Source: Echinococcus granulosus (taxonomy: Eukaryota; Platyhelminthes; Cestoda; Cyclophyllidea; Taeniidae). Taken from it: 64,000 bases of DNA. Below the pieces are notes generated by a model. That model was not told the DNA's origin, ran no database searches, and saw only the letters and a list, made by a program, of their open reading frames with translations. The translations under genes were made by a program, and so were the position numbers. Shown here piece after piece: positions 50,301 through 64,000 of the stretch (position 1 is its first letter; every line of letters starts with the position of its first letter). The stretch covers positions 523,842 to 587,841 of the forward strand of contig NW_020170395.1 of the NCBI RefSeq assembly GCF_000524195.1, given 5' to 3'.

Positions 50301-52873
50301 GTGCCCCTTTTAACCATCACTGACTTCGTCCCCCACAATGTGGTTCAATTATTACTCGCCAAAACGGCCCTCTTTCTTGGTTCAGGCTGATCTGGAAGAG
50401 TTTGACGAATCTAAACCCATTGAAGGCGCGGAGTCTGGAGAAGGAGATGTGAAGATATCAGGCACTGACGCGGCTCCCTCCATTGAGGGTTCGACCTCGG
50501 ATCCGCTGGCTCGTTTCGTCAAGAAGCGGCAGCAGGAGGCTAACGCCATAGATTCCAATGCCGCCGTTGGCTCAGACGCACTTACCCCCGAGGCCATGGT
50601 CGAACGCGAACTGGCTGAGTTTGAGTCTCTTCTTCGGCCCATTGAACGTTTCGGAGTCAACCATTTGGAGAGCTTTCAGGACGATACACTGAATCTGGAA
50701 TTGGAGCAGTTTGAGGTCAGCTTTTTTGTTGATCCTAAAGTCAATTCCAAAAGCGTAATCGTTGTTGTTATTACTACATTTAATGTCTTCTCCGTTCCCT
50801 TCGGCACATCAAGTAAATTACAATGTCACTAGTTTTGCTTAAAATAACTTATATGCACTTGCTATCTATTAGGCACAAATCGAGGAATCAAAGAAGGAGT
50901 GGAAGTTGAACACTCTAAAAGCCCTGCACGAAGCGGACGAGGAGCGAGCAGAGTTAGAGGAGGACGAAATTCTCTACTGTGATCCCGATTACGATCCGGA
51001 GGCCGCGCGTCTGGCGGAGTTAGGTGAACTCGAGAGGGCAGAAGAGATGGAAGGGATGACAGGACGTGGTATAAGGGGTCGACGAGGTCGTGGTGGTGGA
51101 CACTTCCGTGGACGCGGACCTCGTATCCGTGGTGGAGCCGCGTCTATTGGACGGGGTGCTGCACGTCGTGTAGACAATGAACGTTCCACTATCCGCAGTC
51201 GAGACAGCGATACTAGCTCTTCTACCACTGCCAGATTTCGGCTACATCGTCCGTCTCCAGATAACGATGAGTCCTCGGTGGACAGAGCAGCGTGGTTTCA
51301 CGCGCGGTACCGCGACAACGCTGGAGGTCGTAGACGACTGCCCATCCCCGACTATGTGGACTGGGATGAGGAAGAGGATGAAGATGAACCGGAGGCCACT
51401 GATATCTGGTCTCCGTCTCCCGTTCCTAGTCGACGAGATTTCGCCATCTCCTCCGCCCTCACCACAGCGCTTCCACCAAAGCGTGGAAGGGGTCGAGGAC
51501 GGGGCCGTGGGACTACCAATGGAAGTTCAATCTCGATGAGAGGACGACGACGTCCCTCTGATTACTGGCGACCTGAAGGGGCTGAAGTCACCTATCCGAA
51601 ACGAAGGCGGCGCTACTCATCCTCCCTGTACGCTGACGATATGGAAGACTCTGCCTCCACTTCAGTGCGCTCGGATTCGATGATTTCGGTAGAAAATTAT
51701 GCAGTCAGAGCTGGGCAACGCGGACGACCGCCCCCTGCGGTGTTTCAGCCCACTAGGCGGTTGGGTCCTGAAAGTACACGACCTTCTTCTAGAATGACGC
51801 CAAATATTATCCGAGTACTTATCCTCTCTGTTTACACTCATGTTGTTGGTATTCTTAAGATAGCACTAACATGTTTTTTTTTGTTCTTCACATTAGTCGT
51901 CAAACCCTTATCAATATTATCGGCGGTATGACGCCACCTACTCCCCTGCAAGCTCCAATGCCTCATACGTTTCGCCCTTCTCTGGACCGATCGGTGTTCC
52001 TAGTCCCGGTTTGTATCACCAACCGGTGAGTCCCAGTGGAATGCTACAACACAACTCGAAGGTTCTTAACAGCCTCATGCAAACTGCTGTTGAACCTCGG
52101 GACGAAACCTCGATTTTCAAGCACCCACCACTCCCAGCTCGTGAAGAGGAGGTTTTGAGTCGATATCAGGTAGTCTGGTAAAATACTGCATATTCTTGTG
52201 TAAATATACCGTTGAGATGACCTAAACGACTACTTTGTAGCCAATGTCCACGCAATACCGTCCACGGGTAAGGTGTCATACGCCGCGTCATCGTCTGACG
52301 TTGAATCCCCAGCCTCGACTACAGTCCTTCTTCCGACCTACCGTTGGAATTCCAATGCGCTCGGCTAACATCGCCCCGCCCCGACAATACCATCCCCCAT
52401 CTGTTTCACCAACTCAGGTTGTTCAGGAAGAGCCCACAGTTTCCGTACAGACCCTCTCCAATGGAGCGCACTCGGTGCAACCGCTCCGACAAGTTCTTAG
52501 CGGTCCCTCAAGTCAACCTGTCTTTGTCATTACAAGGCAGTTGAAGACTTCTTCGGGAGAGGTTTACCAGCAGAGGATCACACAGCCAGTTCAACCGCCT
52601 ACGAAGTATGTACAGGTCGTGCGTAGAGCGTCTCAAGTCTCGAATGCGGTCCAGCCACAGGCTGTGATGCCATCTGCACCACGTCCCATCATCCGACTAA
52701 ACCCACCCCTCACTCGTGTGACCAGCGCCCTCACCTCGACAACTGTCAATACCACTGCTGCCACTACCAACGCCGCTGCCACTACCCTTCTCCCGGGAAG
52801 AAAGATCATTCGGGTGGTTCGATCCACCGCCCCCAACGCGATTCGCATTCTGCCACCAAGAATCCCACCCTAG
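41316..52873 (+). CDS. SRCAP: SRCAP/SWR1/Domino-type chromatin-remodelling ATPase, complete, 21 exons
   Basis: Exons: 41316-41699, 41778-42065, 42135-42275, 42352-42585, 42927-43157, 43234-43746, 44108-44497, 44825-45131, 45203-45395, 46113-46516, 46962-47159, 47205-47270, 47387-47897, 47973-48277, 48417-48741, 49657-49855, 49986-50300, 50386-50715, 50873-51814, 51897-52169, 52241-52873. They total 7182 nt in one open frame, 2393 residues. All introns are GT-AG, from 45 to 915 bp. SRCAP is the ATPase of the nuclear complex that exchanges H2A for H2A.Z. The order is an HSA domain, a Snf2 N lobe, a long insertion and a Snf2 C lobe, then an RG-rich tail. Motifs such as [36 protein letters not shown] and [16 protein letters not shown] match SRCAP rather than EP400 or INO80. 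The least typical site is the exon 13 donor (AA then GTGGGC), supported by frame and conservation. The protein is shorter than human SRCAP (over 3000 residues). Confidence 0.93.
41778..42275 (+). other. SRCAP HSA domain (exons 2-3)
   Basis: Residues about 192-265. The core reads [20 protein letters not shown], then [13 protein letters not shown], followed by a long basic helix with ARMVRDWW. The HSA domain of this family binds actin and actin-related proteins. Exon 4 continues with the SRCAP-typical [11 protein letters not shown] segment. Confidence 0.9.
42352..43746 (+). other. SRCAP acidic/serine-rich linker (exons 4-6)
   Basis: Residues about 272-597. Dense Asp/Glu/Ser runs ([17 protein letters not shown]; serine-rich [14 protein letters not shown] in exon 6) separate HSA from the ATPase. 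Two similar short blocks occur, [16 protein letters not shown] in exon 5 and [17 protein letters not shown] in exon 6. SWR1-family proteins use acidic segments here to contact H2A.Z-H2B. That role is inferred, not shown. Confidence 0.6.
44108..45395 (+). other. SRCAP Snf2 ATPase N-lobe (exons 7-9)
   Basis: Residues about 598-893. Motif I (Walker A) is DEMGLGKT at about 660-667, motif II is DEAQ at about 763-766, motif III is [10 protein letters not shown]. The stretch [20 protein letters not shown] follows in exon 9. All catalytic residues expected of an active Snf2 ATPase are present. Confidence 0.93.
46113..48277 (+). other. SRCAP long insertion between helicase lobes (exons 10-14)
   Basis: After [20 protein letters not shown], about 460 residues precede RLIQYDCG. 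A large insertion at this point is the hallmark of the INO80/SWR1 class and is where RUVBL1/RUVBL2 bind in known complexes. Exon 12 is only 66 nt and intron 11 only 45 bp, which an automated gene finder could mis-handle. Confidence 0.8.
48417..49855 (+). other. SRCAP Snf2 ATPase C-lobe (exons 15-16)
   Basis: [61 protein letters not shown] and [18 protein letters not shown] are motifs IV-VI. The arginine finger region (HRIGQ) is split from the preceding motif by the largest intron (915 bp). [15 protein letters not shown] continues the family signature. Confidence 0.93.
50873..52873 (+). other. SRCAP C-terminal RG-rich/AT-hook-like tail (exons 19-21)
   Basis: An acidic helix ([20 protein letters not shown]) and [15 protein letters not shown] lead into RG-rich stretches ([19 protein letters not shown], about 1840-1865; [11 protein letters not shown], about 1980-1990). 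The rest is low-complexity Pro/Ser/Thr sequence. Human SRCAP carries AT-hooks in its tail. The GRGRGRG runs here may do the same job or be methylated RG/RGG segments binding RNA. That is inference. The stop TAG is at 52871-52873. Confidence 0.6.
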
Positions 52874-53215
52874 GGAGGGAGAGTGACACTTCCACTTCTT
52901 CTGTACATAGTGTTGTTAACGCACGAGGGTGTAGGGGTGTTTGCCCATCTATGTGTGCTTGTGTGTTTACTTGTATAGTGGCATTGCTCCAAACTCCACT
53001 CCTCCTGTTCCCTTCTTCATTTCTATAAATTTTTTACCAGCACGAAAATGTAAACAGATAGATGATTTTGCGTATTTTTTGCGCTAGTTTCTGTCCTCTA
53101 CGTACTCGGGGAAAATTGGTATCTTTTTGATCGGGTGATAACTTTGTGTTTATTAATGTAAATATTTCAGACGTAGGAAATTAAGTTTTAGTAGCGGTAC
53201 CTGTACCAACCAATT
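52874..53215. other. Convergent 3' interval between SRCAP and the next gene
   Basis: A 342-bp AT-rich stretch separates the SRCAP stop from the stop of the minus-strand gene. It must hold both 3' ends. No canonical AATAAA was seen on the plus strand. Non-standard signals such as TATAAAT are possible. Confidence 0.5.
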
Positions 53216-53977
53216 TTACTCCGTAGGTCTTTCATCTCCATAGGTTTCAGTCAACACCCTATTGGCGTGGCATTTCGCCTGGATCAGCGGGTGGGTGTAT
53301 ATCTCTGCAGCGGGTTGCAGAGTCGTACCCGTAGTCTTTGAGGCAGGTTTTGGCACCACCCAGTAGTAAGAATTTGGGAAGTTAAGCCATGGAAGCAGAC
53401 ATTGACAGTGCGCTCCGCAAAGGGCCGGGTAACTACTTGGAGTCCGAGGGGTAGGCATATTCTGTTAAAAAATGATTTGCACATAAGGCTGATTGGCTGG
53501 CTTAAACTTTTACTCAGTCGTAGACATTAGATATTATTGATATAAGAGACGCGATTAGAAATCAGATGTTTCTTTGTTTTTAAGTCAATAGTATTCGTAT
53601 TGCTTTGGTAAAGCACTGAATTTATGCTCCCAGTATTCTAACAATAGGTGCGAAACGAACTCTTTCTCGTAATAATTTTGCTACACATCAACAATTAAAT
53701 GTTAAATGTTTTTTCTTGGTCATGGATAGACTATTTTCCATCTTTGGATACGAGATATTTTGCAAGCTAATTGACTGATTCCATGTCAAACCAGGCGGGC
53801 CAACTTCTGATCGATAATTGGGTTGCGTGGGTAGTCGCCGCTACAAATCCTAGTCGGTGTGTCATTGGTTGACGTAGCTGTGGTCAGCTGTTCACACATC
53901 TGCTCAGGTTGAGGACGAAATAGCCATTTCTTGTCCTGTCTGTAACGCAGTCTCCCGCCTCGAAGCGCCCAATCCAT
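53216..53977 (-). CDS. Unrecognised small protein, 143 residues, two exons
   Basis: Exon 1 is 53792-53977 (62 codons, ATG at 53977) and exon 2 is 53216-53461 (81 codons and TAA). The donor is CGCCTG then GTTTGA and the acceptor is CATTTTTTAACAG. Both junctions are phase 0, so the frame is continuous. The protein starts MDWALRGGRLRYRQDKKW and includes ICSGDYPRNPIIDQKLARL and, in exon 2, NMPTPRTPSSYPALCGAHC. Codon use is GC-richer than the flanks, unlike random AT-rich frames. There is no signal peptide or membrane segment, but six cysteines and many Pro, Tyr and Trp. Short Pro/Tyr-rich proteins of this kind include ciliary microtubule-associated proteins, but no named family was recognised. 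The neighbour gene starts 49 bp away on the other strand. Confidence 0.6.
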
Positions 53978-54026
53978 TGTATTTTGTGCAACTAAAGACA
54001 GTCCGTTTCATCTAACTCAGTGGGAG
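53978..54026. promoter_or_regulatory. Putative bidirectional promoter/leader, 49 bp between start codons
   Basis: The start codons at 53977 (minus) and 54027 (plus) point away from each other across 49 bp. Either the two transcripts share a bidirectional core promoter with overlapping leaders, or the true first exon of one lies further away. An acceptor-like TCTAACTCAG ends at 54020, just before the plus-strand ATG. Confidence 0.4.
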
Positions 54027-54714
54027 ATGTCTCATAAGGAAAATTACTCATGTTCCAGACAAAGACGAAGTTGCCAGAGAAATTCAATGAGGCCTAGCCA
54101 AAATATCGAAGAACCAATGTTTGCACACCCACAATCTCCCTTTGAGTAAGCAATTATATTAATAGAGCATTTCATAATTTTGTAGGTCTGTCGTACCGCT
54201 GCCATCACGTCGAAGTATGGAAGCTAACTACCACTTCAGATACCCGCAAGCCACGTGTTTCCCACCTCGGCAGCCAACGAATATTTGCAGAAACTATCCA
54301 CCAGCTTTTTCGCATAATCTATCGCCAAGGCCACATGCCTATAATTTAAATGGATTTCCGCCTTTATTTGATCCTGCTATTGTAAATGATCCCCAAAATA
54401 TGCATTTCCCCGATTATCTCGCTGAACCCTACGCTTATCCTGTGAACTCCCTAAGTCCACTTCCTCTCATAAACTCACCAGTCACACCGCTCAGCGACAA
54501 TCTACACTTACTTGTATCCTCCCTCTTACTTAGTGCTCTAATAGGTTTAAGTACCAACTCTCCACAGAGGCCAAATGAGCCAGAGACTGATGATGGTATT
54601 CGTGTTATCATCCGGCCATTTTTGAAGGGTACGGATCAACAGCAAGGTGGAGAAACTGTCCCATCGTCGGGAGTCCTACCATACGCTACACAACTAAGCA
54701 CAAACTCGAGCTAG
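54027..54714 (+). CDS. Unrecognised proline/asparagine-rich protein, 215 residues, two exons
   Basis: Exon 1 is 54027-54145 (ends TTTGA then GTAAGC, phase 2) and exon 2 is 54186-54714 (acceptor ATAATTTTGTAG, stop TAG). The 40-bp intron is very short but has consensus ends, and the frame is continuous. The N terminus is basic and polar (MSHKENYSCSRQRRSCQRNS). The middle is rich in Pro, Asn, Tyr and Phe (FPPRQPTNICRNYPPAFSHN). One hydrophobic stretch (LHLLVSSLLLSALIGL) is followed by a polar C terminus. The single hydrophobic segment could be a membrane anchor or a buried helix. No family was recognised. Frame conservation across two exons is the main support. Confidence 0.5.
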
Positions 54715-56563
54715 GGAAAGTGATAAATCATTTTCAATGACGACTCAACGAATAATATTTATGACCTTACATACGCACATTTGTTAAATTATGAAAAAAG
54801 TTTGTTAAATTGAAACTACAAAAAATATAGTTTTGATTATTTATGGTCCTCTGCTTCGGTGTTTGAAACTACCCATTAGGATGGTTTTTGACTTATTTGT
54901 GCCTGACACGGATTTTTACCACAGCAGCGTAATTGAACGAGTAGCCAATCCTGACGATTTTGAGGGTGATCAGGCTTAGTTTTAGGTGCCTCCCCCGTTC
55001 CCCTTTGTGAATAGCTTTTTTCTACCCCTATTTTGTGCCACCTTAAACGTTGAATACACCTTTGGGGTGCAATATCTTATCATATTTGGTTGGCAGCATT
55101 GCGCTTGGTACTAAATGTTTTCTTTCCTTTTCCGTCTGTTTTCTCTGGGTTTAAAATTGAATGTATCTCAAATTCCACAGAAGATTGTAAATATTCGCCC
55201 ATTTCTTCCACATGAGACGAATGTTTTGCATGATGCCATTGTATCACTAAAATGTCTGATCTGTCTATACATACTTCAGTAATGCCACCAACTATTATTC
55301 AGTTTTGGGACCATAGTTAAACAGAAATCCCTAGAATGACCACAACTTCAGCCAACATTCGTATTCAAATGATTCAGGCGAATGGGTGTCCGTTAACTAG
55401 TAAGCATCACAAATTCTATCTACAGGTCATGCACGAGAGCTAAACGAAAATTTCTCAAATTTAACCATCACTTACAACGGTCATTATTTTTCTTGCAAAG
55501 TAACCGCGTGTTTCGTCAAAGAAGGCCCCAATTTTTATGACGCTGTAGGTTTGATTCAGGTGTTCATTAACAAGTATCAAATGGCAGGTATACGCGATGG
55601 GGACCATGATGGGTGACTAGTTTACGAGAAGCAGTTAATGAGATCAACTATTTCCTCAATTACTAGGTACAGGGGTTTTGCTTGAAAATTTGTAAGCAAT
55701 GCAATAGCTGCCGTATGCAAGTCGTGAAATCCAATCATACCGGAGCCTGCTAGCTCCATCAATATTTCAAAATCAAATTTCTTTGAAATTCGCATCAATC
55801 GATCGCCTACCTAACACCCTTACCAGAAGAAAAGTAACGGTAGTGTTGTGGAATGGTGTCCACACTAACTACAATAGTTCACAACTGTAGTAACGAGTAT
55901 GTTGTAATCCGAATTCTAAAGTATTTTGCGCCTGAAAAGGTTCACCATAGTATGCTCAGATCGTGGCAGTTGTTGGAGAAAGGTTTAGTAATTTCGTTTT
56001 CGCGCCGACGACATCCAGCTACTCCAGCACGCAGCACCGCCACGCACTGCAAGTAAGCGCAACACTTAGTGCCCACGTTGTAGGTGATACGCCTTAAGCA
56101 TAAAATGGTAAAGAAAAAAACTTCCAAAATAAATGCTTGCGTCACCATAGCGCCTAAAGTTACCGAAGTCAGAAACTAATCAAACTACAAAAATCAAGGC
56201 TTAATCATTGCTAACCTCAGGCGCAACGTAGTAACCAGATCTACCCAGCTGTTCCCCTGTGCAACAAACCACCAAATTTAATCCAAATTTTAACATCAAT
56301 TAAAAATTTAACTCTTAACTTTTTTCCTACACTGTTATCAGTTATTTTTGTTCAAAAATAATGGCTATTATATTTTATGGCGCGGCATGCTTATTTAAAA
56401 CAACTAGCAAGGCTCTTTAAGAATAAATCTTGCCAAGTGCGCAATTTAGTGGTTTACAAATAATCCGCTTAACGAAGAGGTATTTCACTCGTTTGCGTTC
56501 GCCCAATGATTATTGAGCGGTTTGTATTGCCAAGCAGTGCCTGTTTGGCGCCTTTTCGGCAAT
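54715..56563. other. 1.8-kb intergenic stretch
   Basis: AT-rich sequence between the 215-residue gene and UTP23. Only short open frames are present, none recognisable. It should hold the UTP23 promoter near its right end. Confidence 0.5.
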
Positions 56564-57886
56564 ATGAGGGTTCGAAGGTCGCGGCAGTTTGCAAAAGTTT
56601 TGTCGATCTATGAGCGATGTTTTGGTCTTGCCGCGAAAAATCTCGAAATATTCTTGGATCACACCTTCGTTCGACAATCCCTTATAAATCATGTAAATAT
56701 ATCGGACAGCATTGCCAATATGGTTGGGCGTGGTTTTCGACTCGTAACATCATCGTGTGTCGTAGCCGAATGCCAAGCACTTGGATCCTTATTTTTTGGT
56801 GCTCTCAAGATCCTTGAGGGTTTCTACCTTCTTAAGTGCCGGCACGAATACAATTCCGCTCTTGGTGCTGCTTGGTGTATCCGGAAAAGGATACGAACCG
56901 CACGAAGACGTAGTAAAACTTTCAGGAGGCTAAAAGAGGGTGAAAAGTGTTTCCTTTTCGCTTTAGCTTCAAATGATGCGGAATTGCAGGCCCTTGCGCG
57001 CACTGTTCCTGGGATGCCTGTAATGTTTATCGCTCAGCGGTGCATCAACATTGAGCCAATACCTGAAACCACACAGGCCATAATCGACAACCTGACGTTG
57101 CAAAGCCTCGCGGTTAATGAGGGTGAAGTAGGCCTATTTTTGTATGCTTTGCAAGGTCCATACTGCATTAAGTTATTGAGGTTGCATAGTTTCCATGCCT
57201 TCCCAATCATTTTACAAGCATTTAGTGGCTTTCATTTCGTTTAATTTTAAAGTAACTTTACTTTATTCGGGAAATATCTTATAGTAATCAAGCAAATCGG
57301 CCAAAGTCAAGCCCAGTTTGGAATTTGTTGAGAACAAATTTCAACATTACAGAATTCATTAAATAATCGTGGAGTTGAAATTTCTGAAAAATGAAAATAT
57401 GTATGAGGAAATAATCTCCTTATTTGTAGCCATAAATCCATAAGACGCGCGTTACTTTTGTCTTCGTTGTAACTGTTTACTTCATTCAGTGTAGACGTAT
57501 CTGCCTGCTTAATTGCATTTTTTCTAAGTGCATGGTCTTAATCTGATTTCATTGAATCCCTTCAGCTGGCAAGACTCCAACAAATCGAGGAAAAATTCGG
57601 TCTAGGAAAGGATGACTACGTAAAAAACAGAAAAAAGAAACGCGGTCCTTCTGGTCCGAATCCGTTGTCGTGTCGGAAGAAGCGACCAGCTGCGATGGTG
57701 ACAGCCCTCAATATCACCTCCGAGGGGAAACCAAGAAGACAAAGGAAGAAGCATCATCGAGCTCTGCGGAAGACCTGGGCAATGCGTCAGGTCCTAAAGC
57801 TCTACGGAACCCCTTCTGTAAACGCACAACCCACCCTTCTCTCTTTGTCCTCTCCCCTCTCTCCAGGCACAATTACCAACGTATAA
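56564..57886 (+). CDS. UTP23: rRNA-processing protein UTP23 (PIN-like), two exons, 294 residues
   Basis: Exon 1 is 56564-57127 (188 codons) and exon 2 is 57566-57886 (106 codons and TAA). The donor is GAA then GTAGGC, the acceptor is CCCTTCAG, phase 0. UTP23 is a nucleolar component of the small-subunit processome, needed for early pre-rRNA cleavage and snR30/U17 release. Matches to the family as I know it: an N-terminal start MRVRRSRQFAK, LEIFLDHTFVRQ (PIN core), a Cys/His-rich part (SCVVAEC, LLKCRHEY, AAWC) in the place of its zinc finger, ALASNDAELQALARTVPGMP, PVMFIAQ, and the diagnostic SGPNPLSCRKKRP near the C terminus. ATG 56564 is preferred because the open frame further left lacks an ATG. 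A basic insert of about 14 residues (TARRRSKTFRRLK) lies after AAWC. UTP23 PIN domains lack most catalytic acids, so a structural or RNA-binding role is expected. Confidence 0.9.

Positions 57887-64000
<6,114 letters not shown>

Noticed and set aside
41437..50660. Many long open frames on both strands inside the SRCAP region (for example minus 43479-43739, 47383-47757 and 50382-50660)
   Set aside because: They overlap verified SRCAP exons in other frames and reflect the GC-rich codon use of that gene.

Overview
The window is nuclear DNA from an animal. It has spliced genes with GT-AG introns, a metazoan-type secreted protein with von Willebrand factor C (VWC) domains, and a kinesin light chain exon. 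Very short introns (45-85 bp) mixed with kilobase introns, an AT-rich background and a candidate spliced-leader acceptor fit a parasitic flatworm, perhaps a tapeworm. That placement is an inference from gene style. No taxon-specific marker was found.

Layout. (1) 288-20855, minus strand: a secreted VWC-domain protein with a signal-peptide exon and three further exons separated by 3.9-8.4 kb introns. Every exon junction is phase 1. The gene runs off the left edge. (2) 20856-41294: about 20 kb with no recognisable gene, a few orphan open frames and diverged dispersed repeats. (3) 41316-52873, plus strand: a complete SRCAP/SWR1/Domino-type chromatin-remodelling ATPase. I assembled 21 exons that join in one frame to 2393 residues. 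(4) 53216-54714: two small unrecognised two-exon genes transcribed divergently, with start codons only 49 bp apart. (5) 56564-57886, plus strand: UTP23, a PIN-like protein of small-subunit rRNA processing, two exons, 294 residues. (6) 57887-64000: mostly non-coding, with one clear minus-strand exon of a kinesin light chain (62053-62167) and an unassigned open frame at 57992-58621.

The genes form no single pathway. SRCAP (H2A.Z deposition) and UTP23 (ribosome biogenesis) are housekeeping nuclear and nucleolar genes in a compact block. The VWC gene is a large-intron extracellular, possibly signalling, gene. The kinesin light chain is a motor adaptor whose remaining exons lie mostly outside the window or unrecognised in it.

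Exon boundaries were set by eye from frame continuity, splice-site bases and remembered family conservation. No alignment, splice model or transcript data were used.
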